NCBI RefSeq assembly: GCF_004798865.1
Contig: NW_025335568.1
Coordinates: 54,469,162 to 54,533,161 of the forward strand
DNA from: Varanus komodoensis
Taxonomy: Eukaryota > Chordata > Lepidosauria > Squamata > Varanidae
DNA: 64,000 bases
Reading direction: 5' to 3'
In this document: one piece after another, positions 46,501 to 57,864 of the stretch
How positions within the stretch are numbered: the stretch's first letter is position 1
Layout: every line of letters starts with the position of its first letter
Translations under genes and position numbers: made by a program
Notes under the pieces: generated by a model
The model's input: only the letters and a program-made list of their open reading frames with translations
Databases searched by the model: none
Told to the model about the DNA's origin: nothing

Positions 46501-49500
46501 TGGGGTAAGTATTTGAATGCAGAGGTTTCCTCAAAATGCAAACTTTACTTTAAAAGTTGCAGCATGTTTTGAGTTAGAAAAAAACTCATGTGGGCCTACA
46601 CAAAATTATTTTCCCTCCTGCCCAAAAGCAAAACAAAGAATCAGGGAAAAAGTAACTTCTCATTTGTGATTTGTAGAAATTTGATTGCACGTATTTAAAT
46701 TATTAAGATTTTCCATGTGTAGACTTTCACAAGCCTGCCTATTCATGATGGATTCCTGTTGTAAAAATCCTTAGCAGTTTCAATCTCGCTACGCATCACT
46801 TTGTTTTAGCCCTGCAAAACCATATTTTCTATTTGTCAAATAACTTTTCATTTTTTCTCTTTGTGATAGGTCTTGCCTTTGACCCTTTTGCTTAAAGGTT
46901 GCTCTACCTTACACTGAAGTAAGCCCACCTGCTTTGAGCAAGTTGCTTTCTGCTGCCTCCCCAGCAATTTTCAGCTCCCCTTCCACTTCCTTCCTGTCAC
47001 TTCTCTCCACTGCTAGGAGGGACAGGTAGACATGGGCTGCGGAGCAGCAGGGAACATGAACACACACAAATATTGTGGTGAAGGAGACACAGTGGAGGAC
47101 AAGGGGCTTGTGTAAATTCAAGCAGAGCAGGAAGGTAGAGCAAAAGATAGCGAAATCTCAAGGCAGAGCTGTAACATGGAGGCAAAGAGGGAGAGCTTCA
47201 TACGTCCTTCCTGGAAAGATCCCCCTGCTTTCAACACTTACCCCGAATCCCAAGGAAGCAGGCAGAGTGGAGTCATTGTCACACCATGACGAAAGGATAC
47301 GAAACAGCATCCCAAGGAGCAATTTTTTCTTGTTCTTTTGCAAGTGCCCAGAAGCAAAAAATGTCCACCAGAAGAGATGGCACAATGGAAAGGGTAAAAA
47401 CATCCTTCAGTCTTCTCAGAAGCACTTGAGAATAAAATGGCAAAGTGCTTACAAAATATTTGCAACATTTGATTTCAAGCACTTTATTCTGAGCAGGTTG
47501 TCATTTCATTTTGCCTTCTAGCAACATGTACTGCTACTATTAAAAATTAAAATAAAACAAAACTGAAATGCACAACTGAAATCATCTCAAGTTGATGTAA
47601 GTGGCAGGAAACAGAATGAAACCCAGCAGATCCAAACTGGAGAAATTCCAAATGGAACTTGTATTATGCCAGAGAGACCAGCTGGCCAGCCATCCCCAAA
47701 TGACAGTTCTGAGCATGTGGCATTATTGTGTGTAGGTAAAGCTGCTTTGAAATATTCTTCTATGAAGCAATATTGCAGAAAATGGCTGTAAGATCTTAAT
47801 TCCAGTACAAAAATTGAAATTTCAAGGAGCTAATTTGGTAATTTGAATAACCCTTTTTGAACATCTCATCTCCATGATGGAAGAAAAAAGTCTCTGGAAA
47901 AATTATGGCATGAAATGTTTGCCCAGCACTGCAATTCCCATAATGCCCCAGGCTTACAAGAAAGACAAACAGCACAAAGTTGGCCCCGCCTCAGCCAAAT
48001 GCTACTGACGTTATTGGCGTACTCCTCCTACATAGGACACATCATCATTGTCACATTATTATAAATTCAAAACCTGGATGAGGAGAGGCCATGTCATGTT
48101 TTGTGGGTACTGGTAAATATTGCTCGGTTCAGACTGTACCATCCGTGCTGCACACACAGTTCCTTCTCTCCGGAGTACATACTAAAGGGGAATCGGCAGA
48201 TACAGTTTACTCATGGGAGCCCTTTACAAATCCTTTGTTGATAGACTGAGGCAGTAGATACAGCTTCCACAGTGGCTGCTAGCTCCAATCCTTGGGGGTG
48301 GCGGGGGGGTGTATTCACTCTGATTTTCAGCTTGAAATGTAAAGACTCTCTTCATGGTGCTAAACCTACTGCAGCTCAAGACCACAAACATCTCCTTTAA
48401 AGTGCAGATGAAATCCAGACTGGAGCCACCGGCCTTTGCTGGGCCCAAACATTTGGCAGAGTGATGTGGCCACTTCAAGAGACACATGCTCCCTGGAAAA
48501 GGAGTGGAAATGAGCTGCTAGAGGCCGAAGTGGTGTGGATTACCAGGCCTGTTCTGCACTCCTTTAACTATCCTAGTGCCTCCAGGAACATTGGAGGATG
48601 TGGTCCTATGACTGGTGGAGAAGCAAGACTCAGCTACTGGGTTGCTCTGCTTTTTTCCACGGAAGCTTGGGTAAGCACCAGGCTGTCTTTTTGCCATTGG
48701 CTGCAAAATGGTCTAGGCTAGCTCTGTGCAGGTGGATTCTCTCTGGAAGCAGTGCTGAGGATCACCCCTTCCCAGCATATCTCCTCAGAACCTGAGAAAG
48801 CACATCTGTGCCTAAAATAATCTCTCCAGGGCCCAATGCTGTGCATGATTAGACAGTTGTACTTTGTGGGCTACATTGGTTGGGACCTGCTAGGAGTGAT
48901 TGGCCTTTTTTCTGTTTCAACTTGCATAGGACTGTGCCTTAAGGAATCAACTTGAGATAAATAACATCTTTTTAAAAATAGCTTGGCATTGGCATTGCTC
49001 TACCCAAACAGAAGCCAATGGTGCCATGACAGGGCCGTCGGTGTCTCCTACTACATGCAAAGTTTGTCTGACTAAACTTTATCACAAAGTTGCCCTCCAG
49101 TGTCAAAGCTTCTTTGCAAATCTAATGATGCAAAATTTAGAATATTACCATAGAAAAGCAATGGCTACAAATGAGTAACCCCCAGGAGTAACCTTTGGTT
49201 AAAACATCCTTTCCTCTTTTTAAGTTACACATTTTTGTTTTGGCTTTTAGCATCTTCCCTGCTCTAACACTTGTTATTTCAGAAACAACATTTAATTGGA
49301 GGTAGAAGGGAACTGAACCTCTCTAACTTTATATCTCTGTCAATTACTTTACCATCACAGAACCGAGGAAGAGAATACTTCATTATGACAGGTCACCACC
49401 TTTGACATATCTAACCCTTCGGGAATGAACCTTCTAGTAATGTGCCCAAATTGAAAAGGCATTTAATTTATGTTCTTCTTGGATGCATGGCTCCACCACC

Positions 49501-50139
49501 TAATGTATGACTGATTTGTATGCTAGCATCGCTCCCTGCTGAGAAATATGAAATAGCTGAATTACATATTAGAAAAGATGGAAAGATCCAGCCAAAGACG
49601 GCAGAGCAGTTATGGCATTAGCAACTCGGTAATGACCTACATAATGTTCCTACTTATATGTGAAACCAAGGCATGATTCATATCTCAGGGATCTTTACAC
49701 AATTTGTATCGCTCCACATTTGAATTAATGCTCACTTTCTGAGGCTGTGCACCAGGCCATCAGCACGTTATAGTCCACTAACGAGGCGCACCAGTGCTCC
49801 AACTTTATTAATTGGGAAAGCAATCAGCCATCCAGTTTATGAAAGGATCCACAGAGACATGCCAGGGTGTGCATGGAGGCATATATTTATAAGCCTAAAC
49901 ACACACACCTGGGAGCAAGTCCTATCAAGCTGAATGGGGTTTGCTTCTGAGAAGACAGGCCTGGCATTATGTAGTTACTTCCAGCCTCCGTGTGGTACAA
50001 AAGTTAAATGAAATAGTTGCTCCTAGCAGGCTCACAATCTAGACAAAAAGAGAAAGAGATGAAAGCCAGCTGGAGATACACTTTGTAGGAGAACGAGTTG
50101 AAGAGAGTCAAAGAAGTCCAATGGACCATCAAGAAGGCA
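46501..50139. other. Unassigned; possible conserved block and MITE scraps
   Basis: 3.6 kb without a supported gene. The 148-aa frame 47075-47521 (plus) is not recognised. Scraps: 47930-47955 (hAT core 'CACTGCAATTCCCATAATGC'), 48836-48945 and 49910-49965 (palindromic MITE-like). 49240-49860 is AT-rich, repeat-free in appearance and could be a conserved non-coding element. Confidence 0.3.
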
Positions 50140-50280
50140 GTCTGAGAGAAAGTGCAAGAGTGGCGGCCACTCAGTTATAGAATGAGCTCCCCACTGAGGC
50201 CTGCCCGGCACTGGCCTTACCATCTTTTCAGGCTCAGGTTAAGACTGTCCCCTGCTGCAGGGCATTTAGTTACATTTGCT
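50140..50280 (+). mobile_element. L2-type LINE 3' end fragment
   Basis: 'GAATGAGCTCCCCACTGAGG' and 'TTTTCAGGCTCAGGTTAAGA' (50180-50243) match the ORF end and early 3' UTR of L2 as at 7980-8050. Confidence 0.6.
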
Positions 50281-50282
50281 GG

Positions 50283-50355
50283 GCTTCCAAGGTTTATCTG
50301 AAGGAGCACCTTCTTCCCTATCTGCCCTCCCACCCCTTGAGATCTGAGGCGGAGG
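50283..50355 (+). mobile_element. Second L2 ORF fragment
   Basis: 'GGTTTATCTGAAGGAGCACC' and 'CACCCCTTGAGATCTGAGGC' encode the 'GYLKERL..HPLRSEAE' segment (compare 7843-7900). In an intact element this lies upstream of the piece at 50140-50280, so this is a separate insertion or a rearrangement. Confidence 0.55.
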
Positions 50356-50527
50356 TACACACAGATTGCCTATCCTACACACACTTGGTCTGTTTAAATT
50401 GCATGCAGTTCAACTGAATTTAAGCAATCTGTGCCTTGAATTCCACGCTTTGGTGTTTCCCAGTTAGCAAAAATGATGAGGTGACATCAATCTTGGCAAA
50501 GTGTGAATGCAGGGATGATGTTTAAGT

Positions 50528-50575
50528 GCTTTGCTTTGCTTTGCTTTGCTTTGCTTTGCTTTGCTTTGCTTTGCT
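50528..50575. repeat. (GCTTT)9.6 microsatellite
   Basis: 48 bp of uninterrupted pentanucleotide repeat; likely polymorphic. It explains the repetitive 'LLCFA' and 'KQSKA' readings on the two strands. Confidence 0.97.
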
Positions 50576-50949
50576 GGCAGAGATGTTTGTGTAGCTCAGC
50601 CCCATAATATTCTATTGAATGTGGGGGAGTGGGCAAGTGGAATAGATATTCTGTATGCACATAGGTTTCTGTGGAAACTAATAAAAAGGGAAGTCCCATT
50701 GAACTGTGCAGTCTAATGCATGGAACAATGAATGTAGGAAGGCAGAGGGTTCTGTACATCTGGAGGAAGAAAGCAAGCATAAAGCTTAGCTAAGGCTTTA
50801 CGCTTGCAGAAATGAACACAATATAGATGGGACACCTGAAGCCTGTTGGATATTCAGATGAGAATATCTTACCACTTGCATCTTAGGAAATGAATAAAAA
50901 CGCCTATGATTATTTGCAGCATTCAAAACCCTGACTGGAAATGTCCAGG

Positions 50950-50983
50950 CTATATAACAGGAAATATATATTCTGTTATATAG
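50950..50983. repeat. AT-rich perfect palindrome
   Basis: CTATATAACAG (50950-50960) and CTGTTATATAG (50973-50983) are exact reverse complements around 12 bases, able to form a hairpin or cruciform. Confidence 0.85.
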
Positions 50984-52189
50984 AAAATGGCTGTTTACTA
51001 CTTAGTCAACTTTCAGTGCCGCCAAACTAGAGGTCACCTTCCATGCACAAGAAGGCGATATTGCAGGCCTGAAACAAAAAAACAAAAGGAAGGGAAAATC
51101 TCAGAAAAGGAATTAGAACTCAGTGCACATCTCTGTACACCTTCCAAGGCCCATTTATATATGAGTGAGGCAACTGTAGTGCCTAAATGGGTAACAGATT
51201 ATAACCTGAGATACTTCAGATTGCCTGTGAAATGGCCGCTCTCTCAAATATGATTGCATTTTTATGTTTTACCCCCATCTTTTATGTTGGGGGTAAAGCT
51301 CTGAGAAATTGTCTTAATCAGACAGTTTCCCAGGGCTCCTATATGGCCTGAGCCACTGCATTACGTCATGGGTCAAAGTCCTGTGCATGTAAAATGAGAA
51401 AAAGGCCAGAACAAAGTGGATCACATGAGTTAATCCCTGGCAAACTTAACATCACAAATGCAAGCTGCAGACTCTCAGTCCTCTTTCCTTTATTCTTTTT
51501 TTCCTGTAAATGATCACAAGCCTGGGTTAGGTTCATTGATGCTGTCAGGGTTATGTGACCTCTAGTCTGAAGCATCTCCCTCCCCCCAGAAGAGTGCAGT
51601 TTCACAGTCTTTGAAAGAATGCATGAAGAAAACAGATATTATGTTTGCAGGGTGCAATGTTCAGCTATTAAGGGTGTGATCACCTGTTGAGTATGTATGT
51701 CAAAGCTGACAGCTTCTAATCCCATTTCCTGTTTCAGGTCTCACATGTCCAAGCTGTCATGAAAGCCATTTCATCTATTGCTTCATGAGTCAATGTCTTC
51801 ATGTCAGAAAGTGGGCAGCATTCTGCAACATGAGCCTGAGCATACCTACTTGGAGGGATGTTCCACTTTCGTTGAAGTGCCTTACTCCCCTTTCCTAGGT
51901 GTGTTGCCTTAAATGGACAGTAAAGAATGGCATAACAACCTAAGGAGAACACGAGGAGTCCTGTGAGTGCAGAGGAAAGGACTACCTAGTCTAGCTTTGG
52001 CTTCTCATAATGGTTAAGCAAATGGCCACAGGATGGCCCCAAGCAGAGCACGGCTGCAGAAACCACTTCTCACGGATGGTATTTGGGACAGAGAGTCTGG
52101 GGTCCCTGGGTAATTGCTTGGCTATCATGGCTGTCCGGTGTTTGTAGCCTTATCATCCTTCCTTGTTTAATCCCTGCTGAAAGGCATCC

Positions 52190-52770
52190 AAGGGGTGGTC
52201 ATCACTGAATCTTGGGGGGATGAATGCCACATTTTCACTATGCACTATGTGAGAAGGACTTCCTTTCACGGATCCTTCATCTCCCACCACTCACCTTCAT
52301 GGGGTGACCCTGGGCTCTAGTAGTATATTGTGCTGTGGGGGGAATAGATTGGGGGTAAGAGTCTTCCAGGACACCTGGACACCATTTCTAGAATGGATTT
52401 CTATTTTGCTATCATTTCTCTTCCTACTCATCTTTTCTTCTGACCTAAACAAGTTCCAAATGCTATACCCTTGCCTCATAGAGATGTTGATTCACCTCTT
52501 GTTCTTTTCTGTCCCCACGTCACTCTAAAAATGTCCTTTTTGAGGGCGAAAATTGTTCATTGCTTCCCAGGTATGGCCACACCATGGATTTATACAAGGG
52601 TCATATTGGCAGTGTTGGTCTTGATTAATTTCCTGATGATCCCTAAGAAGGGATTTGGCTTTTCCATAGTGGTTGCTCACAGGCCTGATGTTTTCTGTCT
52701 AGTTCAGCATTCCATTTCCAGATCGATTTGCGATGGATTTGTTTTTGAGAGGTTTATCTCACCTTTCTAA
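52190..52770 (-). mobile_element. CR1 LINE fragment
   Basis: The plus strand shows CR1 read backwards: 'GAGAAGGACTTCCTTTCACG', 'CTTCATGGGGTGACCCTGGG' (52291-52310), then 'CAGGTATGGCCACACCATGG' and 'TTTATACAAGGGTCATATTG'. This is the order seen in the reverse complement of 43380-43700. About 580 bp, decayed. Confidence 0.65.
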
Positions 52771-53339
52771 CAAGGTAGCTAACAATGCCAAAGGAAATCC
52801 AAGCGTCATAAGAGCAGTATTGTGAAAGCACAGCAAAAAGCTTCTCAAGTCACCCACTATCCCCTTTTGTTTGACCCCATTGCACAGTGTTCCCTGACAG
52901 GGGAAAAATTAGTTCAGTCTGCAGTTTCATGCAAACATACTAAATCCTTAGCACTGAAACTGAGTTGAATGTAGTAATATATGTACTTATCTGAAGCTCA
53001 TACCCAAACCTCGCACATCTAAAAGATGCATAGCATAGAAATGTGTGCACAAAACAGTGTATATTACAGAAAGAAGGCTTTATCTTACAAGGCAAAGACT
53101 TTTAAAAAAGCCACTGTATAACCCATAAAAACACATACAAAATATGCCCAATAATTTATGCACATTTTGAGAAAAATGCACAAAAACATATACATTTATG
53201 AACATTTCTAAAGGAAGAAATTAGCATGAGGTACTAAGGAGACACAATGAAGTTCAGTTTGCAAAACGGAAAATAGTTGGACATTGAGCTTCACTTTAGC
53301 TAGTACAGTTAATGGCCACTGAGGGATCTATAAAGCATT
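52771..53339. other. Unassigned AT-rich sequence
   Basis: No gene. 53030-53230 is rich in ATGCA, ATGTG and ACATA words, as in 37.6-37.9 kb. Confidence 0.3.
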
Positions 53340-53460
53340 TCCCAACCCCCTGCACACCAGACATGCTGGACTGCCATTCCCATGCTTGCTGGTGAAGCCT
53401 CTGGTTGCTAGGAATGACAGGTGGTCTAGTCCAACATATCTAAAGGGCACTAAATTGGCT
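53340..53460. mobile_element. hAT-like MITE, whole but worn
   Basis: 'CCAGACATGCTGGACTGCCA' on the left and 'GTGGTCTAGTCCAACATATC' on the right form the inverted arms around 'TTGCTGGTGAAGCCTCTGG'. Outer ends 'CATTTCCCAACCCCC' and 'AGGGCACTAAATTGG' are loosely complementary. Matches the common hAT-derived MITE type. Confidence 0.5.
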
Positions 53461-53734
53461 TAGTCTATGAGACAGGGGAAGAGGGACCAAAGTATTCATA
53501 CTGCATTCCTGATATTCAGGAGAAGCATAACAGCAGGTGGAGCAACTTGGTGGTCCGGATTAAGGGTCCATTTTCTCCAGCATTCTGCTCACACAGTGGC
53601 CAACCACAGAAACCCACAAGCAACAGCAGTGCCCCACCCATGTTCACCAGCAACTGGTGTACACAGGCACACTGCCTCTGAGATTGCATATGGCTACTCG
53701 GACTAGTGGCCATTAGTAGCCTTATCCTTCAAAA

Positions 53735-53845
53735 GTGTCCAAACTGACTATCCATTCTACATCTAGTGGCAAAGAATGCCATAATTTAACTGTGTACAGT
53801 GTAAATAAGTACTTCCTTTTATGTGTCCTGAATCTCCCACTAACC
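53735..53845 (-). mobile_element. CR1 LINE fragment
   Basis: 'AAATAAGTACTTCCTTTTAT', 'GTGTCCTGAATCTCCCACTA' (53803-53842) is the reversed CR1 segment also seen at 52252-52291. Confidence 0.6.
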
Positions 53846-53847
53846 AG

Positions 53848-53935
53848 TTGATTGATTGATTGATTGATTTAAAGCATTTCTATCCCGTTCTATGCAAAAG
53901 TCTCAGGATGGCTGAGATGAACAGAGGTTCTAGAA
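53848..53935 (-). mobile_element. (TTGA)n and reversed LINE tail
   Basis: (TTGA)5 at 53848-53868, followed by 'AAGCATTTCTATCCCGTTCT' and 'AAAAGTCTCAGGATGGCT', looks like the reversed tail of an L2-type LINE or SINE, which would make the repeat its tail. Confidence 0.5.
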
Positions 53936-54070
53936 GTAGGGCATACATCCATCTAAACCAACAGGCTTTTGTAAGTACTTACTTGTGAGTCCAAGTAAAC
54001 AATGTCAACTTGTTCACATATTTATGGAGACTCTCAATGAACTCTCATAGTCTAGGACAGACGATACAGC

Positions 54071-54297
54071 AAGCTATGAACCCAAGTTCATTAAACCATG
54101 ATGCACACAAGCATTGAGCTGGTGGATGAGGCTTGTTCACTCCTCCCCTTGCACCAATATTTAAACAAACTAGAAAACAGCAGATAAGCCCACCTTTCCC
54201 ATTACATCAGAACCCAGACAGGAGATGATTCACAGACCACCTTTGAACTCTGCTGCTCATTCACATTATGGTTTAATGAGCTAGGATTTGTAGCTTA
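54071..54297. repeat. Inverted-repeat element (MITE candidate)
   Basis: The arm 54071-54110 (AAGCTATGAACCCAAGTTCA...) pairs with 54258-54297, whose reverse complement starts AAGCTACAAATCCTAGCTCA. Both arms contain 'TTCATTAAACCAT/CTCATTAAACCAT'. About three quarters of the arm positions match. No open frame inside. Resembles 'ttaaaccatgg'-type MITEs; class uncertain. Confidence 0.5.
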
Positions 54298-54959
54298 ATA
54301 CTTGATGTACAGATGTGGCCATTGAGTTTGTTTATGTGGGTTCTGAATTTTCTTTTCAAGAGCCAGATTTGTAGTTTCTGCATTGATTTAGTTCCCATGT
54401 GCAGAAACAGAGGCGGTGAATTATCTTCTGGTCTTAGAATACCCACTGGTTATTTTAGCCACTTACTATGCCTTCCTTAACATAAACCAGAGTTTCCTGG
54501 CATATTATTGGTTGATGGGAATATGTGATCCTTTGATTTCAACAGCTGCCACTAAGGTCAACTTTACAGCTGTGGTTAGGAACTATTCCTGGATCTGGGA
54601 CATGCTAGGTTTGTTGCTTAGTTTAATGCTGAGCTGTCCATAAAAAACAACAAAACAGAACGAAGAAGAGAGCATTAGATCAACAGAACATGTTTGCTTT
54701 TATTTCTTAAAGCATGAGATACTATCCTTTTACTTTGTAAAGCACTACTTTAAAAGTACTGTAGGTCAAATGTCTTTTCTGCAACTGTGAACAAATGAAG
54801 TATGTGTTATAACAGTCAAAATAACTACATGGAACCAGAATACTGGTGCTAAACATAAAAAAGGTGGCAGAGCAGCTTTTAAACTGAACCCTGGAGGAAA
54901 GCTGACAGGAGTCTGGAAGCATCCAGTTCAGGTTGAATTATCCCTAGGCGGCAAACAGG
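54298..54959. other. Unassigned sequence
   Basis: No exon recognised. The 75-aa hydrophobic frame at 54416-54643 has no known relative. The start of the CR1 element below may lie within the last part. Confidence 0.3.
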
Positions 54960-55609
54960 AAAATGTTTCCACTTGCCCAAATGTAGAAGGGGAGGAAATG
55001 GGCCATGAGCTTCTGGTGAAACATGATAACCAGTCAAATAGGGCTAAGTACAATAGCAGAAGTTGCACAAGCCAAAGATCTCTGTTGGGACACCAAGTAC
55101 AGGTGTTTTAATGCAAATTCTAGCAGTCTCCAAGCCAAATGCTGGAAGCCTCCAAGCCAAGATGGAAGAGTGGGAATGCCTGGTTTTACTGGAGAGCCTA
55201 GATGTAGAGTGCATTATGGCAGCTTGATGGAATGGAAAGAATAAGTGGGACCAATCTTCTCTGGATAGGAACTCTATCAGAAGGACTAGGAAGGGTGTAT
55301 TGGAGGGGATGTTGCTCTGTACAATAAAGAGGGCATAATGCCAGGCACTCTGGGAGACTCAAAAGGGGCACACTCTTTCCCAAAAGCATGAGGTTCCAAA
55401 ATGAATTAAGTGCTGGGACCAGGCTGTTGCTCCCCAGACCACAATACTCAAGGAGATCTCGAAATGGAAAATGGAAGCAAGGAGGCCCCCAAATAAGGAA
55501 GTGTTGTAATAATGGGAGACTTCATTTACCCCAGCATTGACTGGATAAATTTATGCTCCAGTCAGGACAAGAAAGTTAAACTTCTTTGTGTCCTAAACAG
55601 TGACATGCA

Positions 55610-56110
55610 AGGAATCTGCCCAGGGTGGGAATCCATTGGTTTCCCTGGGCTCAGCTCCCCAGACTTCAGACTTCATGGAGGCCCAGAGCTGGAGTTCCTG
55701 GTAAGTATTCCCAGCATTCACAAGGCACCCACTGGGAATTGAGCAGTAAGCAGTCTGTGAGCTGCATCAGTGGTGCCTCACACCCAAGAAGGCTGGTCAC
55801 AAGGAACTCACTCAAAGGGCTGCCAGGAAAGCAACCCCCCTGACCGCTACCAGCTCCGACTTGCAAGTCAGGAGCAGCTGCGCCCCAAGCTGAAGAAGGG
55901 GCTCCCAGGGTGCTTGCTCAGAAGGGTCCAACAGGAAGGCAGCTCCCCAACAATGCAGCGGATGTGAAGAAGCTTGACAGTTGTGCAACTGGGAGTCTGC
56001 AAGTGTTTGTGGAGTTCCACTTAGCTCACTTTTAAAGACCAGGCCAAGCACAAGAGGAAGCCCACACATGCTTGGGGGAAGGATTCCAGCAGGGTTCATC
56101 CCAATCCTAG
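55610..56110 (-). repeat. Unclassified GC-rich repeat, copy 2 (in CR1)
   Basis: The reverse complement aligns with 12055-12410 and 61440-61790. 'TTTCCCTGGGCTCAGCTCCC' (55640-55659) matches reversed 'GGGGAGCTGAGCCCGAGGAA' at 61672. 'CTGGAGTTCCTGGTAAGTAT' (55689-55708) matches reversed 'CACTCACCAGGAACTCGGAC' at 61621. Sequence out to about 56110 aligns with 12060-12170. It sits between the endonuclease-like part and the later part of the CR1 element, so it inserted after CR1. TSD not determined. Confidence 0.65.
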
Positions 56111-56400
56111 TCCTAAACAATTGTGCTCTAGAACACTCATGGAGCTGAAGACAAAGAAGTGATCCCGGATTTAATTCTAGATGGTGTCATCCAAGACTCT
56201 ATTACCAGATGTAAATGTTAAACCAGCTGGAAACAGTGGCTACAGTGTTATCAGACTTAAGATATATCCAAGTAGGAAATTGACAAGGAATTCCAACTCA
56301 GTCATATTTGATTTCAACAGAGGAAATTTCTCTAGAAATTAAAATCCCAGAAAAAAGAAAGTTGGAAGGAGGAGTGAATGGGGTTACTTCCCTTCAAAAA

Positions 56401-56427
56401 GTGTGTGTGTGTCGGGTGGGGGGGGGG
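56401..56427. repeat. (GT)n/poly-G tract
   Basis: GTGTGTGTGTGTC followed by a G-rich run (GGGTGGGGGGGGGGT). Confidence 0.9.
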
Positions 56428-56766
56428 TCCTCAAAACCTCCAAGGCAGAAACTTGGCTAGAATCTGTTTCACAGGCTAGGAAAGATAGCACCAAGTCCAA
56501 GAGGTCATCAGCATAGTTACTGAGTGGTGTCAAGGACACTATCAGAGAAAAGACATTTTCTTGAAGAAAATGGACATCTTCCCCATTGAAGAAAGGAAGT
56601 GGAGCAAAAAGGAGAGCCCAGCAGACCATAAGAGATACAGAAAGCAATTGAAGTATCAAATCACTAACACAATCACGGCCAATTATTCAGAATTCTTTAA
56701 ATATATTGAAGCAGGAAAACAGCTATGGGGGTAGTTGGACCACTGGGCAACACTGTAGTTAAAGAA

Positions 56767-56981
56767 ATAGCTTAAGCTCCTAAGCTTAAAGAAGTTTAAG
56801 TTTAAACTTCAATTGAGTTTAAGCTTCCATATAGGCTGAAGTGCCTAACCCTGCCTATTCTTGGAAGCTAATAAGCGGGGTTTGAGCCTGGTGGAAATCT
56901 GGATGGGTGACTTGAGTCCTGCACTGAGCAGATGGTTGAGCCGGTTAGCCTGCTAGGCCCCTTCCAACTGTATGATTCTAT
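56767..56981 (+). mobile_element. 5S-rRNA-derived SINE with CR1-like tail
   Basis: 56828-56912 resembles the 5S rRNA gene's internal promoter: box A-like 'AGCTAATAAGCGGGG' (56866-56880; 5S AGCTAAGCAGGGTCG), intermediate element 'CCTGGT' (56887-56892) and box C-like 'GGATGGGTGACT' (56901-56912; 5S GGATGGGAGACC), in the right order and near-5S spacing. A short unique body follows, then 'GGCCCCTTCCAACTGTATGA' and 'TTCTATA', the 3' terminus of CR1. It lies inside CR1 ORF2, flanked by AAGAA at 56762-56766 and 56982-56986. The first 60 bp are an AT-rich stretch with an imperfect palindrome (AAGCTTAAAG...GTTTAAGCTT). About 215 bp, non-coding. Confidence 0.75.
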
Positions 56982-57864
56982 AAGAAGATAAGGAGATTGC
57001 AGAGAAGCTGGATGGATTCATTTCATCAGTCTTTACTGCAGAAGGTATAGGACAGATACCTGTGCCAAAATTGATGCTTTCAGGAGCAACTGGGCAACTG
57101 GGACACATAGTGGTAATAAATATGAAGTTCTCAATATCCTTGACAAACTGAGAGTTGAATAAATCATGGGGTCCAGATGGCATTCCTTCTAGAGTTCTTA
57201 AAGAACTCAAATATAAAATGCTAATCTTCTAATAAAAATATGTAACATGCCCCTAAGATCAGCCTGTGGCACCAAATAAGAGAATGGCCAGTGCTGAAGT
57301 GTTAAAGAAGGGATTTAAGGTGGGGGAGTCTTGGAAAGTATAGCCCAGAGCACATGCCTGTTCCAGACAAATTGGTGGGAAACATTTTTAAAATAGTAAG
57401 CCCATTGGACAAGCTTTGCTAAGAAAGAATCAACATGGCTTCTGCAAGCTTAAGTCAAGTCTCAATAGCACATTAGAGTTCTTTTAGAGGGTATAAACAT
57501 GTAAACAAGAGTAAGTAGGCATTGTTTTCTTAGACTTACAAAAAGCGTTTGACTGCTTCACAAAGGCTCCTCATCAAACTTAGCCATCATGGACTAAGGG
57601 GAGAGGTCCTGTTATGGGTCACTAACTTGTTAAAGAAAAAATCAGAGTAGGAATAAATTGTAAATTCTCCTAGTGGAGGGATATAACAGTGGGGGCCTAT
57701 AGAGAGTGGTATTGGGGCCAACTATTTTTAGCATGGATAAATTATTAAGAATTAAGAGTGGGCAGTAAAGTGACAAAGTCTGCTGATGAAGCCAGTTATT
57801 TGGGATGCCTAAAACAAAAAGGGATTCTGAGGAGATCTAAAAGGATTTCTCCAAATGGGAGAAT

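Larger units (their letters stand above)
50356..52189. other. Unassigned sequence
   Basis: Contains the (GCTTT)n tract and a perfect palindrome (own entries). No exon recognised. Confidence 0.3.

Noticed and set aside
47075-47521. 148-aa open frame
   Set aside because: Overlapped by long frames on the other strand and without any recognisable motif.
54416-54643. 75-aa hydrophobic frame resembling a membrane peptide
   Set aside because: No homologue recognised, short, no supporting signals.
56828-56912. A genuine 5S rRNA gene
   Set aside because: Only the internal promoter part resembles 5S, with many changes; the 3' part is replaced by a CR1-like tail and it lies inside a LINE.
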